Below the pieces are notes generated by a model, which made no database searches, was not told the origin of the DNA, and saw nothing but the letters and a program-made list of their open reading frames with translations. From Odoribacter sp. AF15-53 (GTDB lineage Bacteria > Bacteroidota > Bacteroidia > Bacteroidales > Marinifilaceae): a stretch of 64,000 bases of DNA. Position numbers and translations under genes: made by a program. Where the stretch lies: contig NZ_QUHC01000006.1 in the NCBI RefSeq assembly GCF_003479425.1, positions 150,743 to 214,742 of the forward strand, written 5' to 3'. Every line of letters starts with the position of its first letter. Positions within the stretch are counted from its first letter, which is position 1. Below are positions 20,727 through 30,742 of this stretch, one piece after another.

Positions 20727-21305
20727 TTACTCAGCTGCCGGAGTTTCTGCGGGAGTTTCCGGAGCCTCTGCTGCAACAGCTTCAGTTGCGGCAGCCTCTA
20801 CCTCTGCTCTAGCTGCAGCTTCTGCCTCAGCTTTCGCGGCGGCAATCTCTGCTTGCTTTTTAGCCACGATCTCAGCCTTAGCCTCTTTTACCTTAGCCTC
20901 AGCCTCGATACGAGCCTTATATTCACTTTCAGATTCGTTAGCCAAACGAGCAATCTTAGCTTGAATCTTAGCGATTTTCTCTTTTCTCCAAGCCTCGAAT
21001 TTCGTATCAGCAGCAGCCAAATCGAACGCACCTTTTTTCACACCTTCCAACAAGTGTTTTTTCATAAGTACTCCCTCGTAAGAAAGAATTCTTTTCGCCG
21101 TGTCGGTCGGTTGTGCTCCAACTTGTAACCAATACAATGCTCTCTCGAAGTTCAAATCAATCGTGGCCGGGTTTGTCATCGGGTTGTAAGAACCAATTCT
21201 TTCGATGTACTTTCCGTCACGCGGAGCTCTACTATCTGCTACCACTACATGGTAGAACGGACTGCCTTTACGGCCATGTCTTGCTAATCTAATTTTAGTT
21301 GCCAT
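20727..21305 (-). CDS. rpsP: 30S ribosomal protein S16 with long Ala/Glu/Lys-rich tail
   Basis: 192 residues. Residues 1-85 are standard S16 ([52 protein letters not shown]). The next 100 residues are a helical, Ala/Glu/Lys-rich extension ending [10 protein letters not shown]. Extended S16 tails are typical in Bacteroidota, and their job is unknown. A -7 box TATCTTTG on the minus strand lies at 21355-21362, 50 bp upstream, with TTTC at the -33 position (gap 19). Confidence 0.97.
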   Translation of the reverse strand: MATKIRLARHGRKGSPFYHVVVADSRAPRDGKYIERIGSYNPMTNPATIDLNFERALYWLQVGAQPTDTAKRILSYEGVLMKKHLLEGVKKGAFDLAAADTKFEAWRKEKIAKIQAKIARLANESESEYKARIEAEAKVKEAKAEIVAKKQAEIAAAKAEAEAAARAEVEAAATEAVAAEAPETPAETPAAE

Positions 21306-21354
21306 TCTTTTAATTTTTAACTCGTTAACTACTTCCTATTCTCGATAGGCGGCG

Positions 21355-21362
21355 CAAAGATA
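21355..21362 (-). promoter_or_regulatory. -7 promoter box TATCTTTG for rpsP-rimM
   Basis: 8/8 match to TAnnTTTG on the minus strand. TTTC (one off TTTG) lies 19 bp upstream at 21382-21385. The -33 site falls inside the 3' end of the preceding lipoprotein gene. Confidence 0.65.
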
Positions 21363-21367
21363 GTTAT

Positions 21368-22327
21368 TTAATTGGAAACTTGAAATGTCTCTTCAATTTT
21401 TTCTTGATATACAGGATTAGAAACCACTTCTTTATACCTGTTTTGTAACACCTGTCGGGCGTCTTCTGGCAACTCGTTATAATATTGCATCACGAAATTA
21501 TTCCCCACGTCATCCCGAATCTGTTGATGTAATCCCAACTTATTCAGTTCATCAATATAAGCATTCACGAAATGTTCCGGTTCGGACATCAAATCTGCCA
21601 GCTTTTCTCCGAGCAAATTATTCCAATAGGAAACCTCGTAAATCTTGTAACGATACACTTTCTGATAGACATCAATATCATTTTTCGGCAACATTTCATC
21701 AAATATATTGAAATGATCAGGTTCCTCACTTTGATCTTCTCGATTTAATAAAGAATGATACATGGGGTAATAAAAGTAAGAAGCAGCCAAAGGAACTTTT
21801 ACTTGTATCCTGAACAATCGTTCGAATTCCGGGTCACAAGGCGTTTTTTTCACGAACTCGGTAATAACAGCATCATTATACCGTACGATAGAATCCATCA
21901 TTTGCTTAAAATCTGCCGGTGGCAACACGAACATTTCCTGTGTCGACGGGAACCACTGTTTCTCGTAATAATCCGACATCATCCTGGTCTCCGGATTATC
22001 TCCCTTCATTAATCTCACACTTCCATAATTTCCTTCCCGTAGTTTTTGAACATCCATTTCTATTTGAACGGTACTTCCCGGTTTCAAATAAAGAGGCACG
22101 GCGGCTTTACCATTTGCCAATCGCACATACCCGGCCTCTTTCAGAGGAATCCGAGCCTCAAAGCGTCCCGTGGAATCCAGAATAGACGCAATCGTCGTAT
22201 CCTGCCCGCAAATTTCAAAAAATAATTTATTCCCTTTATAATTCAGCAAACTACCCGAAACAGTTACTTCATTATTAGGATTGCACGCCCACAGGCATGC
22301 AATCCATAAAAACATACACCACTTCAT
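21368..22327 (-). CDS. Lipoprotein with DUF4369-like domain, no thioredoxin domain
   Basis: 319 residues, last gene of uptake system 1. Lipobox LWAC (Cys15). Residues about 20-110 (VTVSGSLLNYKGNKLFFEI, LDSTGRFEARIPL, PLYLKPGSTVQIEMD) match the N-terminal DUF4369 domain of Bacteroidota TlpA-like thiol reductases. A helical region follows to the end. In most relatives I recall, a thioredoxin domain with CxxC comes next; here the protein stops at YQEKIEETFQVSN and no CxxC exists. It starts 3 bp behind the preceding gene. Its role is unknown; it may be a periplasmic helper or have lost its redox half. Confidence 0.8.
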   Translation of the reverse strand: MKWCMFLWIACLWACNPNNEVTVSGSLLNYKGNKLFFEICGQDTTIASILDSTGRFEARIPLKEAGYVRLANGKAAVPLYLKPGSTVQIEMDVQKLREGNYGSVRLMKGDNPETRMMSDYYEKQWFPSTQEMFVLPPADFKQMMDSIVRYNDAVITEFVKKTPCDPEFERLFRIQVKVPLAASYFYYPMYHSLLNREDQSEEPDHFNIFDEMLPKNDIDVYQKVYRYKIYEVSYWNNLLGEKLADLMSEPEHFVNAYIDELNKLGLHQQIRDDVGNNFVMQYYNELPEDARQVLQNRYKEVVSNPVYQEKIEETFQVSN

Positions 22328-22330
22328 CTA

Positions 22331-23617
22331 CTATTTCACTTTTGTAAAATGATACCGAACCATGTGAAAATCCATCGGGAACTCGCCTTCTCCAGCGTAA
22401 TCCGCACAACCTTTATACGTATCATACAAGAAATCGGTAGGTTCATAATCCAACACGGTCACTTCCAACGTCTCGTTATCGTCAAACAATCTAAACCCGA
22501 CTTGTACCGCCCTTAACTTCTCGTGTGTACCGGAGAAATTCACATTCGCCCGGCTCAATTCCAGCATAGAAGCAGTTACCAAAGGCGGCCGACCAATTCC
22601 GGCAGATTCATACAAATACAACTGTTGTTCTCTCAGGAACTTCACATCGCAATCCCTGAAATACATGGCCATATCCCCGGTCGCATGAACTTTCAATTTC
22701 ATTCCGCCATCCGTGAATTCCAACATATCCGTCGGGAAATTATTCTCCGGCAAATGTTCTACCTCATCCGGCCCTCCATACCAATAATTCTCACGCAGAT
22801 AGTCGATCGACGTTGCTTCTTTGAAAGCCCACTTTCCAACCAACCGATCCGGGGTTGTCATCCCTTTCACGTAAATCTCAGTCTGATCAATATCTCCCGG
22901 TAAGAAACGATCGCTACTCTCCGGCACCAATAAAAACAATGTTGTTTTCCCTTCTTCCCATTTCAGGAACTTAATTTTTATCGTCCCATAACTCTTTTTC
23001 GCCGGAATCACGAATTCTTTATTCGGATTATCCACGAATTCATAATGCACGTGTTCTATCGCGGTAGAATTCTCTCCCACGACGAAAGGAATTCTCGTAT
23101 CCGTGTTTGCCGAAAAATACTTTCCCGTGTTTGCATCTTTTGCATCCATACGAATCTCGACCTCTCCCGGCAACACGTAGTTCTCTTCGGCAAAAGCACA
23201 AATTAATTGTCCTTTTGTAAGCACTTCAATCAACGTGAAATTATATTCTCCCAACACATAACCCTCAATCGGACTCAATTCCAATTTTATCGTTTTTCCA
23301 TCCTCGAAATTATTCTTGGGCGACACGGTTATTCGTGCCGTACTTTCCCCCGCGGGAATGACAAACTCATCAGCCGAAAGTTCATATTCCTCTCCCTGAA
23401 CAGCAGCTCCCCGCACGTTAAACTTAACTGATGTATTCACCTGTACCGGTTCGGAAACCTGAATCTCCACTTCCAAAGGATTCTCGGCATCCAACGTATA
23501 GATCAATTTTGAAAAAGCCAACTGGGGACCTTTTTCTTCGTTATCATCCTTATCACACGCCCAGAAGCATGCGGAAAGAATCAGGCAGGTAAACAATATA
23601 ATTACATTTTTCATCAT
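22331..23617 (-). CDS. Lipoprotein with two Calx-beta-like domains, uptake system 1
   Basis: 428 residues. Signal with lipobox FWAC (Cys21). Two Calx-beta-like repeats occur at about 30-130 and 135-240; each ends in the phrase EFVIPAGES or EFVIPAKKS followed by a TARITV/YGTIKI strand. The C-terminal 190 residues resemble a DUF-type lipocalin-like beta domain (LVGKWAFKEATS). It sits between the small lipoprotein and the DUF4369 lipoprotein in the SusCD operon. It is probably a surface-exposed accessory binding protein of the SusC/D complex, but the ligand is unknown. Confidence 0.75.
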   Translation of the reverse strand: MMKNVIILFTCLILSACFWACDKDDNEEKGPQLAFSKLIYTLDAENPLEVEIQVSEPVQVNTSVKFNVRGAAVQGEEYELSADEFVIPAGESTARITVSPKNNFEDGKTIKLELSPIEGYVLGEYNFTLIEVLTKGQLICAFAEENYVLPGEVEIRMDAKDANTGKYFSANTDTRIPFVVGENSTAIEHVHYEFVDNPNKEFVIPAKKSYGTIKIKFLKWEEGKTTLFLLVPESSDRFLPGDIDQTEIYVKGMTTPDRLVGKWAFKEATSIDYLRENYWYGGPDEVEHLPENNFPTDMLEFTDGGMKLKVHATGDMAMYFRDCDVKFLREQQLYLYESAGIGRPPLVTASMLELSRANVNFSGTHEKLRAVQVGFRLFDDNETLEVTVLDYEPTDFLYDTYKGCADYAGEGEFPMDFHMVRYHFTKVK

Positions 23618-23637
23618 ATTTCAATTAAATCTTTAGA

Positions 23638-23838
23638 TCATTGAATCGCATTATTATACTCTTCTTTCAACAAACGTATCTCTTCCCGCTCTTCCAAAGT
23701 CAAAGGTCGTGCTTTGGGCAATATATAATCCTGACTTTCTGACAAGACACGAGGCGGGACATCATCCGGCTTATCACATCCTCCACAAAAAGTGAATAAA
23801 ACAAATCCTAAACATCCTAATATCATTTTCTTTTTCAT
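23638..23838 (-). CDS. Small lipoprotein (66 aa) behind susD, uptake system 1
   Basis: 66 residues. The signal sequence MKKKMILGCLGFVLFTFCGGC has lipobox CGGC (Cys21), followed by a 45-residue hydrophilic tail ending LEEREEIRLLKEEYNNAIQ, probably helical. It lies 13 bp behind susD and 20 bp before the next gene, in the same frame context as an operon member. No function is known. The clear lipobox, operon spacing and lack of overlap with other genes support it as a real gene. Confidence 0.75.
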   Translation of the reverse strand: MKKKMILGCLGFVLFTFCGGCDKPDDVPPRVLSESQDYILPKARPLTLEEREEIRLLKEEYNNAIQ

Positions 23839-23851
23839 AATTACCTCTCTT

Positions 23852-25252
23852 TTATAATTTCACATAACCTTCATTTTGAATCATTCCCGGAATCAAATCT
23901 ATATCCTGGGAAGGAATAGGGGCAGTATACATGAATTGTTGGGTTTCATATTTCAATCCATCCTTGGCACACCAGAATTCCGGACATCCATTTCGTTTCA
24001 ATTCAAACCAACGGTCACCTTCCATGAATAACTCTTTCCGCCGTTCACAATGTATTGCCCACAACAACGGAGTGAAAGCATTCCCTTCCGCATTTATACG
24101 AACCAAGGCATACTCGTCCACTGCCGGCAAATTACCCATCGTGTAAGGCGTGTAACCAGTTATTCGTTTCGAGCGCAACAAATTCAAGTAATCAAGAGCC
24201 TCCTTCGTCTGGTTCAAATAAGCATGAGATTCCGCCAAAATCAAGCACATTTCAGCACTCCTGACACAAGCCATCGGTATTTTCAACGCCTCCCGTTTAG
24301 CATTAAACGAGAACGCGTAACGAACATCCCTTTCTTTCTCCTCAAATAAATCTATAAATCGCTTACTTACCGGCTTCACGGGTAGATACCCTTTTGCACT
24401 ATTGTAATTCACGTCTCCACTTGAGCTTGTCAACAAATAAGATCGTAAAAGGACATTGCCTTGTTGAGCATATCTAGCCGAAAGCATATCCGTATACACG
24501 GCCCCTTCCACCAACGGGTAGGCATCCAGAATCTCTTTCGCGACAGGGATAGCCTGTTCCCAATTTTGAGTCCAGAAATACAATCTTGCCAAATAAGCTT
24601 TCACGACATCCTCGGTATAGCGATAAATTTCCGATTTCGAATGATAAGAAATCGCCTTCTTGAAATCTTCTTCTATAAGAGTGGCGACCTCCTTCAAACT
24701 TGAGCGTTTCGGACGGGCCTCCATATCAAAACGAGTCACGATAGAAAGTCCCAACTGCTCTTCTGCCTTCTCTTTATTATAAGGTTCACAGAAAAGACGC
24801 ATCAGATTATAGTAAGCGACTCCCCTCATCGCGTAAGCCGTGGCATAACATGATTTTGCCAAATCCGTATCACTCTCTTTCATTTCATGAATGACCAGAT
24901 TACAATTTCTTATCAATGAATACAATCCACGATATTCCATCCTGAATGAATTCAACCGATCCCCGACATATTTAGGAATTGCACCCATCCCGGTTACATT
25001 CCTTGTCAGACTATTCTCCACGTTATCCCCGAAACATTCCAATTCAAATTTCTCCATGGGATTTCCCAGTATAGCCTCATCATACCCCTCGTCAATTTCA
25101 TTCAGATGACTATTCAACAGAGCCCCGAACTCTTCCGCTGTTTTCGGGATCACTTCCCCCTTAGGTTTTACATCCAAGTATTCTTTACAAGAAACACATG
25201 CAAAAAATACGATTAATACCAAACTTATATTCTTCATATTCTTCATAATCAC
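23852..25252 (-). CDS. SusD/RagB-family nutrient-binding lipoprotein, uptake system 1
   Basis: 466 residues. Lipobox CVSC (Cys22), then KEYLDVKPKGEVIP, the classic SusD start. TPR-type helices follow (YATAYAMRGVAYYNLMRLFCEPY about 135-160, VVKAYLARLYFWTQNW about 220-235), and the C-terminal RagB block holds ERRKELFMEGDRWFELKR. SusD proteins cap the SusC barrel on the cell surface and hold the ligand. It starts 5 bp behind susC. It is shorter than the system-2 SusD (492). Confidence 0.95.
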   Translation of the reverse strand: MIMKNMKNISLVLIVFFACVSCKEYLDVKPKGEVIPKTAEEFGALLNSHLNEIDEGYDEAILGNPMEKFELECFGDNVENSLTRNVTGMGAIPKYVGDRLNSFRMEYRGLYSLIRNCNLVIHEMKESDTDLAKSCYATAYAMRGVAYYNLMRLFCEPYNKEKAEEQLGLSIVTRFDMEARPKRSSLKEVATLIEEDFKKAISYHSKSEIYRYTEDVVKAYLARLYFWTQNWEQAIPVAKEILDAYPLVEGAVYTDMLSARYAQQGNVLLRSYLLTSSSGDVNYNSAKGYLPVKPVSKRFIDLFEEKERDVRYAFSFNAKREALKIPMACVRSAEMCLILAESHAYLNQTKEALDYLNLLRSKRITGYTPYTMGNLPAVDEYALVRINAEGNAFTPLLWAIHCERRKELFMEGDRWFELKRNGCPEFWCAKDGLKYETQQFMYTAPIPSQDIDLIPGMIQNEGYVKL

Positions 25253-25257
25253 GCAAA

Positions 25258-28200
25258 TTAAAAGCCTAAACTAAGTCCAAATGAACAAGAACGAGCCAAC
25301 GGGTAAGTTGCACCGGGAGTTTCCGGGTCTAACCCGGAATAATTCGTTATCGTGAACAAATTTGTCAGTATAAACGAAAAACTCAAGGAAGAAATACCCA
25401 TTTTTTTCACCACATCTTGAGGGACCCCGTAAGACAGCGACATGTTTTTCACCCTCAAGAAAGAAATATTCTCCAACATAGATGCACGTGTAATCGTACT
25501 CGAAGTTGGATAAATCTGATCAAAATAAAAACGCCCCCCGTATGTATCCATTATCCTGGGATATTTCACCCCCGTTTTCCGGTCCTCGGTCCAACGATTC
25601 ACGGCATCCTTCCGGACATTCAAGTGATTTACATATAGATCATTTTCACTCGTTGGGATTTTTTCACCGGCAGAACCGCTTCCACTTAAAGTGCTGTAAC
25701 TTACCGGACATTTAATCTCGTCGACCACCTTGCCTCCTAACGAATACGCTCCTCCAATATTCAACGTGAAAGTCTTGTATGAAAAATTAAAACTAAAACC
25801 ACCGGTAACAGGAGCGGTCGAAGTTCCCCGATAATATATATAATTATTCACGTCACTCAAATCTTCCGGCTTCAAGATATCGGCATCCGGACGCAATTTA
25901 TACTTGTAGAGCCCGGTTTCAGGATTTATTCCCGCCGGTTTTCCTGCAAAAATAGCATCCAGGGGATAACCGACAAAATTACTCGTCTGGTATGAAATCG
26001 GGGAAGTATATCGCTTCAACACGTTATTATTCCAAGCCACATTCACGGAAGCATTAAACTTGAAATCCTTATACCTGAAAACAAGAGCCTGCAACGTTGC
26101 CTCGACACCTTTATTTTCAATCTGTGAAGTATTATATCCTTGTCCATAAAATCCCGTCATGTAAGGAACATCTACCCCCGTGACAAGATCCTTACTCAAC
26201 CGGTAATATGCCTCGAACAGCCCGTTGATCCGGTTATCAAACAATCCAAAATCCAAAGCGATCTTCATATCCCGCGTCTTCTCCCAGCGCAAACGCGGGT
26301 TAGGCGCTTTCCTTACCTCTCCGATCCTGAGACTTTCGATATCCGTTTTTCTATAAGCCGTGGAATAATACATGATCAACTCCGGCTTTTCAGTCTTGTT
26401 CACATTCCCGGTATATCCCATGGCCAAGCTCAACTTCAAACGACTCAACACGGGCTTCAAGCTTTCCATGAAAAACTCATCCCCGACATGCCAAGCCAAA
26501 CCCAAAGACCACGTCGGATTAAATTGCTCGTCACTACCAAAATTATTTGAACCATCCGTCCGGAAAGAAAGGCTCGTAATATACTTATCATACAATATAT
26601 AATCCAGCGAAGCATAAAACGACGCGAAACGCGACTCTTCTATTGATTGCAGGGTTAACCCGTCAATAAAATTAGACATATCGACCAATCTACCATAATC
26701 CACCTGATCACTTTTCTGTTCCGGGGCCGGAGTTGACGCGTTGCCCGTCACCGGATCATAACCATAACGTTTCGCGGTAAGAGTTTTACCCTTGGAACCG
26801 CGCAGTTCCGCTCCCGCTAAAACAGACACCCGATGTATGGAATTAAATATATCCGAATAACTGATCTGTCCCCTCGCGCTATAATTCGTATTATTCGATG
26901 ACATTTGAGTGATAGAACCGTAAGTTCTCCGGCTATTCCAATCGTCCAATTGGCTCGGTTTATCACTAAAAGCCGCATACGTGTCCGGACCATTAATATT
27001 CTCCGACTTATTATTAATAAAATTATAGGAAATCATCCCGGAGAAACGGAATTTCGAAGAGATCGTGTAGTTCAAATTTAACATCAGATTAGCAGAAAAA
27101 TCTTCCGCAACACTGGAAGTTTCATTAATCTCCCGCATAACATTATAGCCATTAGCCGGCAAAATTGCCTCCCTTCCCCCATTAATCTGGTTCAGATTAT
27201 AATACGTGTAATCCGGGCGATACGATCCGTCCTCGTTATACGGTTTCTCGTAAGGATTAGCGAAATAAGCATATTGGAAAGGATTCACATTCAAAGAGGA
27301 ACCATCTGATTTCTGTTGTGACAGATCAACGCCGAAATCCACGGACACCCGTTCATGGGGCTTCAAATTCACCTTCGTGGACACGCTATAACGATCGTAA
27401 GAAGTTTGTCGTAATATCCCGTTATCCTTTGAATAACCGAAAGAAAGATAATAAGTGGCCATATCAGAACCTCCCGACAAAGAAAGATAATGATTCATAG
27501 AAAAAGAGGTCCGGAACAATTCATCAAACCAATTGGTCGTCGTCTTCGACAAATCGGCAATATAAGCATCCTGTTCCGATGCACTCATCGGCTCGAAATC
27601 CTCGTCCGTCCAGACCTTCCCGTCTTTCCCCAATTTATTGGCACGCAGCATCCCGACAATGCCAACTACCGGGTAATAAGTTCCGTTCGTAAACCCGTCC
27701 GCCGAGAAATCATCCCACAACTCCTGTTCCCAGGCCAACTTTTCTTTCGAATTCATTAAATCTCCATCCCGTTGAGGCTTCATGACCATCGAGAAATTAG
27801 CTGAATAACTGATCGCCATTTTCCCGACCTTTCCTCTCTTCGTCGTGACAACAATCACCCCTCCAGCCGCTCTCGACCCGTAAATTGCCGCAGCCGAAGC
27901 ATCTTTCAGTATAGTTATACTCTCGATATCATTCGGGTTAATCCCCGCGATCCCGTTAGCAAAAATATCATTAAAATCCCCCGCTTTTATTTGTCCTTTT
28001 TGTATACTCGGGATATTTCGTTGCAATGGAACCCCGTCAACCACCCACAACGGTTCGGCATCCCCCGAGAGCGTGTTGGTCCCCCGAATTCGAATCTTGG
28101 CTGATTCTCCCGGCCGCCCTGATTTTGCCACGATGCTAACACCGGCCACCTGTCCTTGTAACAATTGTTCTATCGAGGTAGGAACCTTGTTCTCGAAAAC

Positions 28201-28878
28201 TTCCTTGCCAACCACGGCCACCGAACCGGTCGTTCTCTTTTGAGTCGTTTGAGAATACCCGGTAGAAACAATCACTTCATCCAGTTGTCCCACAGACATT
28301 TTCAGCACCACGTTTACACTCGTTTCCGTCCCCGTCAATTTGACCTCCCGGGTCTCCATCCCGATAAAAGAAAATAACAAAACATGATATTCCTCCGGCA
28401 TATTCAACGTAAAATTCCCGTTACCATCGGTTGATACCCCGATTGCCGTTCCCTTAATCATCACGGTGACACCCGGTAATGAATTTCCATCCTCATCCTT
28501 TACCTGCCCCTTGATCACCTTGAACTTCTGGCTTACCCCCTCCTGCGGAGCCTTCTCCAACAGGATAATCCGATCCTGAATCCGATGTCGTAAACCCGTT
28601 CCCTTCAACACCTCTTTCATCGCACTATCCAAAGAAACCTCCTTTACATCAACAGATATCCCCCCGACATCTTTCACAAATTTCTCGTTGTAAATAAAAT
28701 TGTACCCGGATTGTTTCTTGATTTCTTCAAGCACTTTAACCAGTTTCTCGTTCGTCACCCTTAAGGTAATCTTTTCCGGTGACCCACCTGCCCAAAGAGT
28801 GCCCGATGCAAATAACAGCAGCATCAAAAATGCACAACTCTTGTTGAATTTCCTGAAAAAAAACTTTTCTACCATCAT
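25258..28878 (-). CDS. SusC/RagA-family TonB-dependent transporter with STN domain, uptake system 1
   Basis: 1206 residues. A signal peptide (to about 30, TLWAG) precedes an STN/secretin-TonB N-terminal domain (about 36-105, ITLRVTNEKLVKVLEEI) that contacts FecR. A carboxypeptidase-regulatory-like domain (about 118-200, VIKGQVKDEDGNSLPGVTV), a TonB plug (about 210-340, DEVIVSTGYSQTTQKRTTGS, IRIRGTNTLSGDAEPLWVVDGVP) and the 22-strand barrel ending SFGLSLGF follow. The STN domain plus adjacent FecR and ECF sigma shows surface-signalled induction. A hairpin overlapping the fecR stop sits 40 bp upstream, possibly lowering read-through. Confidence 0.96.
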   Translation of the reverse strand: MMVEKFFFRKFNKSCAFLMLLLFASGTLWAGGSPEKITLRVTNEKLVKVLEEIKKQSGYNFIYNEKFVKDVGGISVDVKEVSLDSAMKEVLKGTGLRHRIQDRIILLEKAPQEGVSQKFKVIKGQVKDEDGNSLPGVTVMIKGTAIGVSTDGNGNFTLNMPEEYHVLLFSFIGMETREVKLTGTETSVNVVLKMSVGQLDEVIVSTGYSQTTQKRTTGSVAVVGKEVFENKVPTSIEQLLQGQVAGVSIVAKSGRPGESAKIRIRGTNTLSGDAEPLWVVDGVPLQRNIPSIQKGQIKAGDFNDIFANGIAGINPNDIESITILKDASAAAIYGSRAAGGVIVVTTKRGKVGKMAISYSANFSMVMKPQRDGDLMNSKEKLAWEQELWDDFSADGFTNGTYYPVVGIVGMLRANKLGKDGKVWTDEDFEPMSASEQDAYIADLSKTTTNWFDELFRTSFSMNHYLSLSGGSDMATYYLSFGYSKDNGILRQTSYDRYSVSTKVNLKPHERVSVDFGVDLSQQKSDGSSLNVNPFQYAYFANPYEKPYNEDGSYRPDYTYYNLNQINGGREAILPANGYNVMREINETSSVAEDFSANLMLNLNYTISSKFRFSGMISYNFINNKSENINGPDTYAAFSDKPSQLDDWNSRRTYGSITQMSSNNTNYSARGQISYSDIFNSIHRVSVLAGAELRGSKGKTLTAKRYGYDPVTGNASTPAPEQKSDQVDYGRLVDMSNFIDGLTLQSIEESRFASFYASLDYILYDKYITSLSFRTDGSNNFGSDEQFNPTWSLGLAWHVGDEFFMESLKPVLSRLKLSLAMGYTGNVNKTEKPELIMYYSTAYRKTDIESLRIGEVRKAPNPRLRWEKTRDMKIALDFGLFDNRINGLFEAYYRLSKDLVTGVDVPYMTGFYGQGYNTSQIENKGVEATLQALVFRYKDFKFNASVNVAWNNNVLKRYTSPISYQTSNFVGYPLDAIFAGKPAGINPETGLYKYKLRPDADILKPEDLSDVNNYIYYRGTSTAPVTGGFSFNFSYKTFTLNIGGAYSLGGKVVDEIKCPVSYSTLSGSGSAGEKIPTSENDLYVNHLNVRKDAVNRWTEDRKTGVKYPRIMDTYGGRFYFDQIYPTSSTITRASMLENISFLRVKNMSLSYGVPQDVVKKMGISSLSFSFILTNLFTITNYSGLDPETPGATYPLARSCSFGLSLGF

Positions 28879-28923
28879 TTTTATCTATATTTGTGTGTTA
28901 TGTCTATGTAACATTTTGCGTTA

Positions 28924-28960
28924 AAGAGATTAGGATAAGACCAATTAAGCCTAATCTCTT
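28924..28960 (-). terminator. Hairpin overlapping the fecR stop, between fecR and susC (system 1)
   Basis: Perfect 11-bp stem AAGAGATTAGG/CCTAATCTCTT with a 15-nt loop; the fecR stop codon (28951-28953) lies in one arm. The T-run is short on the minus strand. It may be a leaky attenuator setting the fecR:susC ratio, or an RNA-processing site. Confidence 0.65.
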
Positions 28961-30114
28961 TTCTTTTGTACATAGACTATTTTGCGTTCCACTTTAAATG
29001 ACACGGAGGTTGATGACTCTATAACCGACAACAGGGATTCCAACGAAACATCACGCGAGAGATCACCCGTGTAATACTCTTCTTCAAACATTTGCTCCCG
29101 GATAATCGTCACGTCATAATACCGGGAAACCCGCTTCAATATCTCCGTCAACGAGGCATTCCTGAAACTGAAATTACCCTCTTTCCACGCGGTGTAATGT
29201 TCCACATCACATTTCGACACCTGAATTCCGGCCCGCACGTCATGCATATTCACTTTCGCGATATCACCCGGAGTTATAATCCGGGACTCCCCCTTCCCGG
29301 CAAAAACCTCCACGAGTCCTTCCACCAGAACCACGTAACTCATTCCCTCATCCTCGTATGTATTTATATCGAACGTTGTCCCCAGCACTTTCACATCCAT
29401 CCTATCCGTACTCACGATAAAAGGCCGGGCCGTGTCCTTGGATACTTCAAAAAAACCCTCCCCGTGCAGGCTCACCTCACGTTTACCCTTACCAAAAGAC
29501 ACGGGATATTTTATTCTTGAATCAGCATTCAACCAGACCTTTGTCCCGTCAGAAAGGACCAAATGATAAAACGTTCCCTTGGGCACTATCAACTCGTTAT
29601 ACTCCAACTCTCTTTCCCGTAGAGAATCCGCCCGGGTATATTCCAGACGTTTCCCCTCGTAAAGCTTCGCCCCCTGATCCAATTTCACTTTTCCTTTCTG
29701 GGGATTCGAGATATCCACCGTCTCCCCGTTCGCCAGCACCAGAGAAACATTATTTTGTTTTCCCTGTTCGGCCAACACGACACGCTCGTCTTCAGACGGT
29801 TTTATCCAAAGCCATAACGCACCCGTGATCAACAAACAAACACTCGCCGCAACCGACACGGACATCCTGACACGTCTCTTCTTCCGAGATTGTAAATCCT
29901 TGAAATTATTCCACTTCCGGTCAACATCTATTCCCTCGTAACGATTCTCTAATTCGTCTACATTTATATTTTGTAAACTCGAAAAAATACGCTCCCGTTT
30001 ATCAGATTCACCACGCCACGTATCCAATTGATCACGCTCCGAATCATCTAGCCCGACAACTCGTTCTTTACAGATCAACTTGGCAACAAACAAATATCTA
30101 CTTATCTCTTTCAT
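28951..30114 (-). CDS. FecR-family anti-sigma factor, uptake system 1
   Basis: 387 residues. The cytoplasmic N-terminal part (1-80) should hold the ECF sigma. The single transmembrane helix is at about 83-105 (RMSVSVAASVCLLITGALWLW, in part). The periplasmic FecR domain (about 175-270) carries the signature LSDGTKVWLNADSRIKYPVSF, split here as LSDGTKVWLNADS and RIKYPVSF. A C-terminal STN-like DUF4974 domain (about 315-385) ends it. It passes the signal from the SusC STN domain to the sigma factor. It lies 70 bp behind the sigma gene. Confidence 0.95.
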   Translation of the reverse strand: MKEISRYLFVAKLICKERVVGLDDSERDQLDTWRGESDKRERIFSSLQNINVDELENRYEGIDVDRKWNNFKDLQSRKKRRVRMSVSVAASVCLLITGALWLWIKPSEDERVVLAEQGKQNNVSLVLANGETVDISNPQKGKVKLDQGAKLYEGKRLEYTRADSLRERELEYNELIVPKGTFYHLVLSDGTKVWLNADSRIKYPVSFGKGKREVSLHGEGFFEVSKDTARPFIVSTDRMDVKVLGTTFDINTYEDEGMSYVVLVEGLVEVFAGKGESRIITPGDIAKVNMHDVRAGIQVSKCDVEHYTAWKEGNFSFRNASLTEILKRVSRYYDVTIIREQMFEEEYYTGDLSRDVSLESLLSVIESSTSVSFKVERKIVYVQKKRD

Positions 30115-30184
30115 CCTATTCTCGTTTCATGAAAAACGATCGAGACAAAAAACAGTATAGGTAAAATTTGATTTTTTTTCAAAA

Positions 30185-30742
30185 TTATTTCACCACGGCA
30201 ACAAGTAGCAATAAATGTTCTAACGATTTATACAATTCCCTATAGGCAACCGATTTATGAAATTTTACAGTTGTTTCCGTTATTCCCATTTCCTCGGCAA
30301 TCTCTTTATTTTTCTTTCCTTCCAAGTGCAATTTTATAACGATTTGTACTTGAGGCGTCAAAGTTTTAATCGCCTTATGAATCAAAAAACGACTCTCCTC
30401 ATCTATAATCGACTGCATCAAATAGTCGTTAGTCTCATGTTCCCCGGAATGTTCACTAGAATAACGTTCTTTTATTTTTTCATGCCGGATGTAATCCAAA
30501 CACTTGTTTCTAAGCGTCCGGTACATGAATGCTTGCAAGGTGACTTCCGAATCAAAAGTCTTTAAATACTTAGACCACACCACTATAAAAGCCTCTTGCA
30601 CGATATCCTCCCGCACGTACGGATCATCAATGAAGCGAGAAGTAAAAGCATTAAATTTCGGGAAATTCTCTTTAAAAAAGTGCTCAAACACAAGCACTTT
30701 TCCGTCTGAAAATTTAATATATTCTTCTCGCTCTCTTACCAT
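30185..30742 (-). CDS. ECF RNA polymerase sigma factor, uptake system 1
   Basis: 185 residues with the start chosen at MVREREEYIKF (30742), because AAAAAAGGA sits 8 bp before it as a ribosome-binding site. An in-frame ATG at 30775 would put the first residues inside the inverted-repeat spacer. Region 2 includes VREDIVQEAFIVVWSKY (promoter melting and -10 contact) and LQAFMYRTLRNKCLDYIRH. Region 4 is EMGITETTVKFHKSVAYRELYKSL, a helix-turn-helix. It is probably held by the adjacent FecR protein. Its start codon directly abuts one arm of a 20-bp perfect inverted repeat, which may make expression phase-variable. Confidence 0.94.
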   Translation of the reverse strand: MVREREEYIKFSDGKVLVFEHFFKENFPKFNAFTSRFIDDPYVREDIVQEAFIVVWSKYLKTFDSEVTLQAFMYRTLRNKCLDYIRHEKIKERYSSEHSGEHETNDYLMQSIIDEESRFLIHKAIKTLTPQVQIVIKLHLEGKKNKEIAEEMGITETTVKFHKSVAYRELYKSLEHLLLLVAVVK

